DNA of 64,000 nucleotides from Amaricoccus solimangrovi (GTDB lineage: Bacteria; Pseudomonadota; Alphaproteobacteria; Rhodobacterales; Rhodobacteraceae), in the NCBI RefSeq assembly GCF_006385685.1, contig NZ_VFRP01000013.1, positions 1 to 64,000 of the forward strand, given 5' to 3'. This document shows positions 33,832-42,149 of this stretch, piece after piece (position 1 is the first letter of the stretch; each line of letters begins with the position of its first letter). The notes below the pieces were generated by a model. It worked only from the letters and a program-made list of their open reading frames with translations. It ran no database searches and was not told the origin of the DNA. The position numbers and the translations under genes are program-made.

Positions 33832-36079
33832 CACGCCCCTCACCGGCCCCGGCCACGTCCGCCTGGGATCGAACAGCGGCCAGCCGCTGACCCGCCGCGA
33901 CGGCTTCCTGAAGGTCACCGGCGCGGCCACCTTCGCCGCCGACAACCGCCCCGCCGGCCTGCTCCACGCGGTCCATGCGATCAGCACCATCGCGCGGGGG
34001 CGGGTGAGGAGCCTCGACGTCGCGGCGGCCCGCGCCCATCCGGGCGTCGTAGAGGTGATCACGCCCGCCAACCGTCCGCCGCTCGCGCGGGATCAGGACG
34101 ACAAGCCGACCATGTTCAGCTGGCGCGTCGAGACGCTCCAGGACGACCGGGTCCGCTACGCCGGCCAGCCGATCGCGCTCGTGATCGCGGAGACGCTCGA
34201 GGCGGCGACCGAGGGCGCGCACCTGCTCGCGCCCGGCTACGCGCCGGAGCCCGCGCGCATCGGCTTCGAGGATGGGGAGGCGTTCGAAGCCGAGACGGTC
34301 GGCATCGGCTCGCCGGCCGCCTTCGTCAGGGGCGAGGTCGAGGCCGGCCTCGCCGGGGCGACGGTCCGGGTGGAGTTCCGCGTCGAGACGCCGACCCAGT
34401 ACCACAATGCGATGGAGCCGCATGCGATCGTCGCCGCCTGGGACGGAGATCGCGTGACGATCGACAGCCCGAACCAGGCGATCGCGATGGGCCAGGCCGC
34501 CTTCGCCGGGTTCCTCGGCATCCCGCCGGAAAACGTCACGCTGCGCAGTCCCTTCATCGGCGGTGGCTTCGGCTCGAAGGCGATCCTCTCCGGTCCCCAT
34601 GTGCTCGCCGCGCTGGCGGCGCGGATGGTCGGGCGGCCGGTGAAGCTGGTCTTCCGCCGCGACCAGATGGTGGGCCCGGTCGGCCACCGCGGCGCCACGC
34701 GGCAGCGCTTGCGCCTCGGCATGGACCGCGACGGCCATCTCACGGCGCTCGATCACGAGGCGGTGGTGATGACCAGCGCCTTCGACGATTTCCTGGAGCC
34801 CGCGGCCAACGCCTCCCAGAACATCTACGCCACCCCCGCCCTCGCCACCCGCCACGGCGGGGTCCGGGTCGACCTCGGCACGCCGGGTCCGATGCGCGCG
34901 CCGGGCGAGGCCTCCGGCTCGGCCGCGCTCGAATGCGCGGTCGACGAGGCGGCGGTGGCCTGCGGGATCGACCCGCTCGAATTCCGGCTGCGCAACTACG
35001 CCGAGACGGATCCGGCGACGGGCCGGCCCTATTCCTCCAAGGCGCTGCGGGAATGCTACGCGCAAGGGGCGGAGCGGTTCGGCTGGGCCGGCCGGCCGCT
35101 CGCGCCCCGGCGCATGCGCGACGGCGCCGGCCGCCTGATCGGCTGGGGCATGGGCAGCGCCCTGTTCCCGGCGCCGATGTTCCGGGCCGAGGCGCGGGCG
35201 GTGCTGCGCGCCGACGGCACCGCGCTCGTGGAGACCTCGGCCGTCGACATGGGCCAGGGCGCCTGGACCGCCCTCGCGCAGATCGCCGCCGACGGGCTGG
35301 GCCTGCCGGTCGAGCGGATCGAGTTCCGCGCCGGGCATTCCGACCATCCCGACGGCGGCGTCGCCGGCGGCTCGGGCCACACCGCGACGGCGGGCAGCGC
35401 CCTCTTCGGCGCGGGGGCCGACGCGGTCGCGCGGCTCGCCGAACTCGCGACCGGCCATCCCGACTCGCCCCTCTTCGGCGCGGGAAACGCCGGCGTCGAG
35501 GCCCGGCTGGGCCGGCTGGTCCACCGCGAGGATCCGGGCCGGCACGAGAGCTACGCCGACATCCTCGCGCGCGCCGGGATCGCCGAGCTCGCGGGCCAGG
35601 CCGTCGGCGCCCGCGACCCCGCGCATGCGCGGGACCGCGCGATGTTCTCCCACGGGGCCGTCTTCGCCGAGGTCCAGGTCGATCCCGATCTCTGCCAGAT
35701 CCGGGTGAGCCGGCTCGTCGGGGCCTTCGCCGCCGGGCGGATCATCAACCCGCATCTGGCGCGAAGCCAGCTCAACGGCGGGATGATCTGGGGGCTCTCC
35801 TTCGCCCTGCACGAGGAGGCGCTGCACGATCCGCGCACCGGACGCTCGATGAACGCCGACCTCGCCGGCTACCACGTGCCGGTCAACGCCGACGTGCCCT
35901 CGGTCGAGGCGCTGCTGGTCCACGAGGACGACCCATACGTCAATCCGCTGGGGGTGAAGGGCGTCGGCGAGATCGGCATCACCGGGACGGTGGGGGCGAT
36001 CGCCAACGCCGTCTGGCATGCGACCGGCACGCGGCCGCGCCGCTTTCCGATCCGGATCCGCGACCTGCTGGAGGCCTGA
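33824..36079 (+). CDS. Molybdenum hydroxylase, molybdopterin subunit (PaoC-like)
   Basis: A 751-residue catalytic subunit. Substrate channel and Mo-pterin motifs include SPFIGGGFGSKAI, LGTPGPMRAPGEASGSAALE and DMGQGAWTALAQIAAD. The active-site base is Glu716 in KGVGEIGITG. E. coli PaoC oxidises aromatic aldehydes to acids, and the same is plausible here. The ATG at 33824 overlaps the FAD-subunit stop by 8 bp. Molybdopterin insertion chaperones of the XdhC/PaoD type are absent from the neighbourhood. It converges on the TreS-like gene with 7 bp between stops. Confidence 0.92.
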   Translation: MPDTPLTGPGHVRLGSNSGQPLTRRDGFLKVTGAATFAADNRPAGLLHAVHAISTIARGRVRSLDVAAARAHPGVVEVITPANRPPLARDQDDKPTMFSWRVETLQDDRVRYAGQPIALVIAETLEAATEGAHLLAPGYAPEPARIGFEDGEAFEAETVGIGSPAAFVRGEVEAGLAGATVRVEFRVETPTQYHNAMEPHAIVAAWDGDRVTIDSPNQAIAMGQAAFAGFLGIPPENVTLRSPFIGGGFGSKAILSGPHVLAALAARMVGRPVKLVFRRDQMVGPVGHRGATRQRLRLGMDRDGHLTALDHEAVVMTSAFDDFLEPAANASQNIYATPALATRHGGVRVDLGTPGPMRAPGEASGSAALECAVDEAAVACGIDPLEFRLRNYAETDPATGRPYSSKALRECYAQGAERFGWAGRPLAPRRMRDGAGRLIGWGMGSALFPAPMFRAEARAVLRADGTALVETSAVDMGQGAWTALAQIAADGLGLPVERIEFRAGHSDHPDGGVAGGSGHTATAGSALFGAGADAVARLAELATGHPDSPLFGAGNAGVEARLGRLVHREDPGRHESYADILARAGIAELAGQAVGARDPAHARDRAMFSHGAVFAEVQVDPDLCQIRVSRLVGAFAAGRIINPHLARSQLNGGMIWGLSFALHEEALHDPRTGRSMNADLAGYHVPVNADVPSVEALLVHEDDPYVNPLGVKGVGEIGITGTVGAIANAVWHATGTRPRRFPIRIRDLLEA

Positions 36080-36086
36080 GCGCCCG

Positions 36087-37739
36087 CTAGGCCAGCATGA
36101 CCCCGTCGGCGTCCGCCCGGCGGAACCAGCGATAGCCGTAGCCTTCCAGCAGCACGACATGGCGGCCATCGTCGCCCGCGACGCTGTGGTCCTCCGAGAG
36201 CAGGTTCACGAGGCTTTCGCCCGCGGCCTTCGGGCCGGCGCGGAAGCTGATCTCCCGCGCCCGATCGGAAAGGTTGTGCAGGAACACGACGCTGCCCGCG
36301 TCTCCGTCGTAGCGCATGGCAAGAACGGCCGGGTCGTCGACGCGCAGCAGCCGGGGCCGGCCGAGTCCGATCTCCGGCACCTCCTTGCGCATGCGGATGA
36401 TGCGTTCGAACCAGTTGAGGAGCGATTCCGGGTCCCGGCGCTGCGCCGCGACGTTCACGTGCCGGTAGCCGTAGACGCCCTCCGGGATCACCGGCTTCGT
36501 CGGCTTCCGCGCCCGCGTGAAGCCGCCATGCTCGAGATCGGACCATTGCATCGGGGTGCGCGCGCATTCGCGCTCGGGAAGCGACAGGTCGTCGCCCATC
36601 CCGATCTCGTCGCCGTAGCGCAGGACCGGCGTGCCGGGAAGCGTGAAGAGCAGGCTGTTGGCAAGTTCGATGCGCCGCCGGTCGCCGTGGAGCATCGGCG
36701 CGAGCCGGCGGCGGATGCCGCGGCCGTAGAGTTGCGCCTCCGGCTCGGGCCCGAAGGCGGCGAAGACCTTCCCGCGCTCGGCCTCCGTCAGCCTGCCGAG
36801 GTCGAGTTCGTCGTGGTTGCGCAGGTGAAGCGCCCACTGGGCGGTCGCCGGCAGGTCGCGCGTCGCGGTGATCGCATCGGCGAGCGGCTTCGCCTCCCCC
36901 GTCGCGAGGGCGAGGAACAGGTGCTGGTTGAGATGGAAGTTGAACATCATCTGCATCCGGTCGCCGTCATCGCCGAAATAGCGCATGTTCTCGCCTGGCG
37001 TGACATTGGCCTCGGCGAGCAGGACGGCGTTGCCGCTGCGCCACTGCACGAACTCGCGAAACTCGCGCAGAAGCTCGTAATCCGGCTTCTCCTTGCCGGT
37101 TTCGGGGTCGGGGAGCGCGATCACGAAGGGCACGGCGTCGAGGCGGAAGCCCGCGACGCCCAGCTGGGTCCAGAAGCCCATGATCTTCAGGATCTCGGTC
37201 CGGACCTCGGGATTGGCGAAGTTCAGGTCGGGCTGGAACTCGTAGAAGCGGTGGAAATAGTATTTCCCGGCCCGCGCGTCGCGTGTCCAGGTCGTCTTCT
37301 GGACGCCCGGAAAGACGATCCCCTTCTCGGCGTCGGGCGGCTTGCGGTCGGCCCAGACGTACCAGTCATGGAAGGGCGAGTCCGGGCCCTCGCGCGCGGA
37401 GCGGAACCACGGATGCTGGTCGGAGGTGTGGTTGACGACGAGATCCATGATCACGCCGATGCCCCGCGCGTTGGCCCCGTGGGTGAAGGCGACGAAATCG
37501 CCGAGCGAGCCGTAGCGGGGATCGACGCCGTAATAGTCGGTGATGTCATAGCCATGATCGCGCCGGGGCGAGGGCTGGAACGGCATCAGCCAGACCGCCG
37601 TGACGCCGAGCCCCTGCAGGTAGTCGAGCCGGCGCGACATCCCCTCGAAATCGCCGACCCCGTCGCCATCGGTGTCGAGAAAGGTCTCGATCGCGCAGCA
37701 GTAGATGACGGCGTTCTTGTACCAGCGGTCGCTAATCAT
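36087..37739 (-). CDS. TreS-like GH13 enzyme (trehalose synthase / maltose transglucosylase family)
   Basis: A 550-residue alpha-amylase-family enzyme. The start resembles TreS (WYKNAVIYCCAIETFLDTDG DG...). The catalytic triad is complete: nucleophile Asp201 (AGFRLDAVPF), acid Glu243 (LLAEANV) and Asp310 (RNHDELD). VVNHTSDQHPWFRSAR and PVLRYGDEIGMGDDL are typical of GH13 subfamily 16. Bacterial TreS normally starts VFYE-VRSF; the Cys-Cys-Ala-Ile variant here marks a divergent branch, and the enzyme may act on a different alpha-glucoside. No maltokinase domain follows. A convincing ribosome site is AGGAAACGCGAGCC before the ATG. Confidence 0.87.
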   Translation of the reverse strand: MISDRWYKNAVIYCCAIETFLDTDGDGVGDFEGMSRRLDYLQGLGVTAVWLMPFQPSPRRDHGYDITDYYGVDPRYGSLGDFVAFTHGANARGIGVIMDLVVNHTSDQHPWFRSAREGPDSPFHDWYVWADRKPPDAEKGIVFPGVQKTTWTRDARAGKYYFHRFYEFQPDLNFANPEVRTEILKIMGFWTQLGVAGFRLDAVPFVIALPDPETGKEKPDYELLREFREFVQWRSGNAVLLAEANVTPGENMRYFGDDGDRMQMMFNFHLNQHLFLALATGEAKPLADAITATRDLPATAQWALHLRNHDELDLGRLTEAERGKVFAAFGPEPEAQLYGRGIRRRLAPMLHGDRRRIELANSLLFTLPGTPVLRYGDEIGMGDDLSLPERECARTPMQWSDLEHGGFTRARKPTKPVIPEGVYGYRHVNVAAQRRDPESLLNWFERIIRMRKEVPEIGLGRPRLLRVDDPAVLAMRYDGDAGSVVFLHNLSDRAREISFRAGPKAAGESLVNLLSEDHSVAGDDGRHVVLLEGYGYRWFRRADADGVMLA

Positions 37740-37904
37740 GGCTCGCGTTTCCTGTCAGTGGCATCCGGCGGTGGAGCCCGCCGGCCCGGGCAAGCACGGG
37801 GGAGCGGCCGGACGGGCATCGCGATCGTCAACCTCCGCCCCCCTCAGGTCGTTCCCGCCGCGACCTGCCCTCCGGCGCCGGGTTCCGGAATCGGGGCGAG
37901 TGGC

Positions 37905-37924
37905 ATATGCTTCCCTGCGCATAT
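37905..37924. promoter_or_regulatory. ArsR operator candidate (ATATGC-N8-GCATAT)
   Basis: A perfect 6-bp dyad 16 bases before the arsR ATG, in the gap between the divergent TreS-like and arsR genes. Position and AT-rich arms suit autorepression by the ArsR protein. Confidence 0.65.
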
Positions 37925-37940
37925 CAGGATGGGAGGAACG

Positions 37941-38231
37941 ATGCCCCTTCAGGTACTCTCGGCGCTCGCCGAACCGACCCGCCTGGGGGCGATCCGGATC
38001 CTCGCCGACGGCGGCGAACACTGTGTCTGCGAGCTCATGCGTCGGCTCCTGGCGTCGCAAAGCCGGATGTCGCGCCACATGCAGGTGTTGAAACAGGCGG
38101 GGCTGGTGATCGATCGCCGGGACGCGCAATGGGTGCGCTACCGGCTGAACCCCGATCTCGCTCCGGAAATCCGCGCCATCGTGACGGCCGTCCTGGCCGC
38201 GCACGCCATCGAGGAAAGTCAGGCCGCGTGA
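37941..38231 (+). CDS. arsR: ArsR-family metalloregulator
   Basis: A 96-residue winged-helix repressor. LSALAEPTRLGAIRILADGG is helix 1-2, SQSRMSRHMQVLKQAGLVID is the recognition region, and RRDAQWVRYRLNPDLAPEIR is the wing. The metal site at the start of the DNA-binding helix is HCVCEL (Cys28, Cys30), the ArsR As(III) motif ELCVCDL. GGGAGG lies 6 bases before the ATG. The stop overlaps the permease GTG, so repressor and transporter are coupled. It should sense arsenite or an organoarsenical. Confidence 0.93.
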   Translation: MPLQVLSALAEPTRLGAIRILADGGEHCVCELMRRLLASQSRMSRHMQVLKQAGLVIDRRDAQWVRYRLNPDLAPEIRAIVTAVLAAHAIEESQAA

Positions 38232-39289
38232 GCGCTCCCGCCTCCGTTCCCGAGCATCCGTCCCGGCCCGACTGGGTCTGGCATCTCGGCCTCGTCGCCG
38301 GGCTCGTGCTCTGGGCGCTGCTCTATCGTCAGCTGGTGCCGCTGTCGGAGACGGTCACCACCCTGTTTCCGGTGGACCGGCACAGCCATACCGGCGAGGC
38401 CATCGCCTTCTTCTTCTACGACGTGCCCAAGGTGCTGATGCTGCTCGTGCTCGTGGTCTTCGCCATGGGTGTGGCGCGGAGCTTCTTCAGCCCGGAGCGT
38501 ACCCGCGCGCTGCTGGCCGGGCGCCGCGAGGGCGTGGGCAACGCGCTGGCGGCGCTGCTCGGCGTGGTGACGCCCTTCTGCTCCTGCTCGGCGGTGCCGC
38601 TCTTCATCGGGCTCGTCTCCGCCGGCGTGCCGCTCGGGGTGACCTTCTCCTTCCTGATCTCCGCGCCGATGGTGAACGAGGTGGCCCTCGGGCTGCTCTT
38701 CGGGCTCGTCGGCTGGAAGGTCGCGCTCACCTATTTCGCCTTCGGCCTCGCGGTCGCGATCGTCGCGGGCTGGGTCATCGGGCGGCTGCGGCTCGAAGGC
38801 TGGCTCCAGGACTGGGTGCGCGACATCCATTCCGGCGCGACGGCCCCCGAGCCGGTCGCGGCCGAGCGGCTCACCCTCGTCGAGCGCTACCGGCTCGGCA
38901 TCGAGGCGGTGCGCGAGATCCTCGGGCGGGTCTGGAAATGGATCATCCTCGGCATCGCCCTCGGCGCGCTGATCCACGGCTACGTGCCCGAGGCGCTGAT
39001 GGCCCGCGTCATGGGCGCGGACGCCTGGTGGTCGGTCCCCGCCGCGGTCGCGATCGGCATCCCGATATACACGAACGCGGCCGGCGTGATCCCGATCGTC
39101 GTGGCCCTCCTCGGCAAGGGCGCGGCGCTCGGCACGGTGCTCGCCTTCATGATGAGCGTGATCGCGCTGTCGCTGCCCGAGATGATCATCCTGCGCCAGG
39201 TCCTGACGGCGCGGCTCATCGCGGTCTTCATCGGCGTCGTGGGCTGCGGGATCCTCGCCGTCGGCTATCTCTTCAACATGCTGTTCTGA
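38228..39289 (+). CDS. ArsP-like permease (DUF318, organoarsenical efflux)
   Basis: A 353-residue permease with about eight membrane helices. VTPFCSCSAVPLFIGLVSAG contains the Cys118-Cys120 pair needed by ArsP for trivalent organoarsenicals. SFLISAPMVNEVALGLLFGL and the mirrored VAIGIPIYTNAAGVIPIVVA with MSVIALSLPEMIILRQVL complete the two family repeats. GTG 38228 overlaps the arsR stop; longer in-frame sequence upstream is antisense-type noise. With the adjacent small thioredoxin it forms the known arsR-arsP-thioredoxin layout; SO_0444-type Cu/Zn efflux is an alternative role for this family. Confidence 0.88.
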   Translation: MSAPASVPEHPSRPDWVWHLGLVAGLVLWALLYRQLVPLSETVTTLFPVDRHSHTGEAIAFFFYDVPKVLMLLVLVVFAMGVARSFFSPERTRALLAGRREGVGNALAALLGVVTPFCSCSAVPLFIGLVSAGVPLGVTFSFLISAPMVNEVALGLLFGLVGWKVALTYFAFGLAVAIVAGWVIGRLRLEGWLQDWVRDIHSGATAPEPVAAERLTLVERYRLGIEAVREILGRVWKWIILGIALGALIHGYVPEALMARVMGADAWWSVPAAVAIGIPIYTNAAGVIPIVVALLGKGAALGTVLAFMMSVIALSLPEMIILRQVLTARLIAVFIGVVGCGILAVGYLFNMLF

Positions 39290-39301
39290 AAGGACGCGCT
39301 C

Positions 39302-39532
39302 ATGGAGATCAAGGTTCTCGGATCCGGCTGCGCCAAATGCCGGGCCACGGTCGAGACGATCGAGACCGTGGCGCGCGAGACTGGCCGCGACATCGCGCTC
39401 GAGAAGGTCGAGGACATGCGCCGGATCGCCGGCTATGGCGTGATGAGCACGCCCGCCGTGGTGGTCGACGGCAAGGTCGCGCACAAGGGCTCCGTCCCCA
39501 CGCGCGAGCAGGTCCGGGCCTGGCTTGCCTGA
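39302..39532 (+). CDS. Small thioredoxin-fold protein (redox-active disulfide protein 2 family)
   Basis: A 76-residue protein of the TM0996/MTH895 thioredoxin family: MEIKVLGSGCAKCRATVETI with CAKC (Cys10, Cys13), and GVMSTPAVVVDGKV with the cis-proline. It is preceded by GAAAGGACGC. Such proteins sit next to DUF318 permeases and may reduce or carry the arsenical thiol complex. Length is normal for the family. Confidence 0.92.
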   Translation: MEIKVLGSGCAKCRATVETIETVARETGRDIALEKVEDMRRIAGYGVMSTPAVVVDGKVAHKGSVPTREQVRAWLA

Positions 39533-39549
39533 TCGAAGCGTCGCGCCGC

Positions 39550-39588
39550 GGCCGATGCCTGGCGCGGCGCCGACCGGGCATCTCGGCC
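39550..39588. terminator. Hairpin between convergent genes
   Basis: GGCCGATGCC (39550-39559) pairs with GGCATC-T-CGGCC (39577-39588) with a single bulged T. No T run follows, so its strength as a terminator is unsure. It lies in the gap between the thioredoxin and the Rieske gene. Confidence 0.4.
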
Positions 39589-39671
39589 ACGAGCACGGCG
39601 ACGTGGCCCCGCCCCTGGCGTCTCATGAGCAGTGCCCCCCGAGGGGAGCCCACGGAAGAAACGCGCCGCCT

Positions 39672-40799
39672 TCAGAGCCGCTCCGCCAGATAGCGCGCGA
39701 AATCGTAGAGCGGGCGTTCCAGATGGCTCATCGGTCCGGCCGCGGCGAGGCGCGAGGACACGCCCCGGAACACGCGCTCGGTGCAGCCCCGGTCCTCGAC
39801 GTTCACCGCGTCGAGCAGCGCCTTCACCTCCGCGATCAGGCTCTCCGCCTCCGGATCGGCGGCGAAATCGGGCGAGAAGCCGCCGCCGAAGATGATGTGG
39901 ACCTGGCCCGCGGTCACCGGCTGCATCGAGAGATACCAGAAATAGCCCGGCGTCACCGTGATCATCAGCGAGGGATAGACCGAGAAGATCGCGTTCCGGG
40001 TGCGCCATTCGCCCGTCAGCGTCGTGTTGGACGGATGGGCGCAGGCGAGGCGGAACTTCGGATCCTTCGAGATGAAGTGGATGTTGTAGGCCGGCTCCCC
40101 CTCCGGCAGGTCGAAATCCGCGATGTTGGAGACGCCGCCGATCGTCGCCGCGTGGCAGGCGGGCAGATGGTAGCTCTCCATGAAGTTCTCGGCCAGCACC
40201 TTCCAGTTCGTGTCCCAGACGTGCTCCTCGCGGAAGAACTCGACGTAGTCCGCCATGCCGAAGGGCGCGATCTCCTCCGCGAGCTTCGCCAGACGCGCCG
40301 CCACCGGCTCGGCCTCGGGGCTCAGAGTGACGAAGATCCAGCCGAGCCAGACCTCGCAGCGGATCGCCGGCAGCTTCATCCCCTCGCGGTGGAAGCACTC
40401 GTTCCGGTCCATGAAGGAGGCGTCGATCAGCGAGCCGTCGAGGTCGTACATCCAGGCGTGGTAGGGGCAGGTGATGACCTTGCGCCGCCCGGTGCCGGTC
40501 AGCAGCGTCGACATCCGGTGCAGGCAGACGTTCGACATCGCCCGGATCTCGCCCGCCTTGTCGCGGAGCACGATGACCGGCTGGCCGGCGAGGTCGTAGG
40601 TGAGATAGTCGCCCGGCTTCGCGAGGCGCGAGGCGCGGCCGACGCAGATCCAGTCGCGGGCGAAGATCCGGTCCTTCTCGGCCGCGCAGACCGCCTCGGA
40701 GGTGTAGATCGCGGGTGGCATCGCCATGGCCTGGCTGAAGGGGCGGGCGGCGGTGGCCTTCAGTTCGGCGATCGGGTCGAGGGCATCCATTCGGGTCAT
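39672..40799 (-). CDS. Rieske non-heme iron oxygenase, alpha subunit
   Basis: A 375-residue ring-hydroxylating-type oxygenase. The Rieske [2Fe-2S] ligands are Cys92-x-His94 (NVCLHRMST) and Cys111-x2-His114 (CPYHAWMYDL). The mononuclear iron site follows in NWKVLAENFMESYHLPACH (His211, His216). The sequence is close to the choline/glycine-betaine/carnitine oxygenase branch (GbcA/CntA) rather than aromatic dioxygenases, so a quaternary amine or similar small substrate is likely. No reductase or ferredoxin gene is adjacent. Start at 40799 after GGAGCC. Confidence 0.88.
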   Translation of the reverse strand: MTRMDALDPIAELKATAARPFSQAMAMPPAIYTSEAVCAAEKDRIFARDWICVGRASRLAKPGDYLTYDLAGQPVIVLRDKAGEIRAMSNVCLHRMSTLLTGTGRRKVITCPYHAWMYDLDGSLIDASFMDRNECFHREGMKLPAIRCEVWLGWIFVTLSPEAEPVAARLAKLAEEIAPFGMADYVEFFREEHVWDTNWKVLAENFMESYHLPACHAATIGGVSNIADFDLPEGEPAYNIHFISKDPKFRLACAHPSNTTLTGEWRTRNAIFSVYPSLMITVTPGYFWYLSMQPVTAGQVHIIFGGGFSPDFAADPEAESLIAEVKALLDAVNVEDRGCTERVFRGVSSRLAAAGPMSHLERPLYDFARYLAERL

Positions 40800-40942
40800 G
40801 GGGCGGCTCCGCGCGGGCTGGGAGGTCCGGGCGCGCTCTGGCGGGGCGCCCGGGATCGCCCCATCCATGCCGCGGCGCCGCCCTTTCGGTAAAGTAGAAC
40901 CTGCCGCGGGAGGAGTTAGGCTGAACCTAATCCCCGTCGAAC

Positions 40943-42013
40943 CTAGTCCCCGTTGCCGTGGCGCCGGTTCCACCGGATCGAGGAGAAGAGCGCGATGCCG
41001 ATCAGCACCGCCCCGCCGAGGCCGGTGACGACCTCCGGGATGTGGACCATGGTCTGGCAATACATGATCACGCCGAGGATGAAGATCGCGTAGAAGGCGC
41101 CGTGCTCGAGATAGCGGTATTCGGCGAGCGTGCCCTTCTCGACCAGCATGATCGTCATCGAGCGCACGTACATCGCGCCGATGCCGAGCCCGATCGCGAT
41201 CACGAAGAGGTTCTGCGTCAGCGCGAAGGCGCCGATCACGCCGTCGAAGGAGAAGCTCGCGTCGAGCACCTCGAGATAGAGGAAGGCGCCCATCCCGCCG
41301 CGCGCCGCGGCGTCGAGTCCCTTGTCGGCGCGGTCGAGCATGTGGCGCAGCACGTCGACGACGAGGAAGGTGACGAGGCCCCAGATCGCCGCCGTCATGA
41401 ACTCGCCGCCCCGTTCCGGGCCGATCAGCTTCGTGAAGAGCACGATCATCAAGAGCACGAAGGTGATCTCGATGCCCCGCACATCCGCCGCGCGGCTCAG
41501 CCGCCGCTCGATCGGCTTCACCCAGTGGATGTCCTTGTCCTTGTCGAAGAAATAGGCGAGCGCGACCATCATCAGGAAGCTGCCGCCGAAGGCGGCGATC
41601 CCGAGATGGGCCTCGTGCATGATCGCCGCGTAGTCATGGGGCCGGTTGATCGCGAGGTCGAGCGCCGCGATCGGCCCGATCCCCGCCGCGACGACGACGA
41701 TGGCGAGCGGAAAGACGATCCGCATGCCGAAGACCGCGATCAGGATGCCCCAGGTCAGGAAGCGCCGCTGCCAGAGCGGGGTCATCGTCTTGAGCTTGTT
41801 CGCGTTGACGACGGCGTTGTCGAAGGAGAGCGAGATCTCGAGCACCGCGAGCACGGCGCAGATGAAGAAGATCGAGAGCGTCCCCGGAACGGTGCCGGTA
41901 TAGAGCCAGCCCACCAGCGCGCCGAGCGCCAGCCCCGCGACGGTGACGATGAAGGCCCATCTGAAATAGGAGAGGGACGAGGGGGACGAATGGACTGCGC
42001 TCGCGTCGCTCAC
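40943..42013 (-). CDS. DUF475 (TerC-like) integral membrane protein
   Basis: A 356-residue protein with about nine membrane helices. SIFFICAVLAVLEISLSFDN has the Asp in a helix typical of TerC-type proteins, and YLEVLDASFSFDGVIGAFAL repeats it in the second half. TerC relatives export manganese or calcium; DUF475 has been linked to the same superfamily, so metal efflux is plausible. The start is GTG 42013, supported by GGAGG five bases upstream. I looked for a yybP-ykoY riboswitch in the 136-bp gap upstream and saw none. Confidence 0.87.
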   Translation of the reverse strand: MSDASAVHSSPSSLSYFRWAFIVTVAGLALGALVGWLYTGTVPGTLSIFFICAVLAVLEISLSFDNAVVNANKLKTMTPLWQRRFLTWGILIAVFGMRIVFPLAIVVVAAGIGPIAALDLAINRPHDYAAIMHEAHLGIAAFGGSFLMMVALAYFFDKDKDIHWVKPIERRLSRAADVRGIEITFVLLMIVLFTKLIGPERGGEFMTAAIWGLVTFLVVDVLRHMLDRADKGLDAAARGGMGAFLYLEVLDASFSFDGVIGAFALTQNLFVIAIGLGIGAMYVRSMTIMLVEKGTLAEYRYLEHGAFYAIFILGVIMYCQTMVHIPEVVTGLGGAVLIGIALFSSIRWNRRHGNGD

Positions 42014-42149
42014 GAAACCTCCGGATCCTGGCCGCCCGCGGGCGCCGCCGCCCGGGGGAGAGATGCGTTCCGGAGCGATATCGGGACGACGGGAGGCGCG
42101 TAACAGGCCCCGGCGACCTTTCGCCGCGGGAGGTGCGCGCGCGCCGGGG

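Noticed and set aside
33407-36169. Minus-strand ORF of 920 codons opposite the molybdenum hydroxylase
   Set aside because: Arg/Asp/Gly-rich antisense frame without motifs; the plus strand encodes the hydroxylase with intact cofactor residues.
42014-42149. yybP-ykoY manganese riboswitch before the DUF475 gene
   Set aside because: The gap is short and lacks the conserved riboswitch core; only GC-rich sequence is seen.
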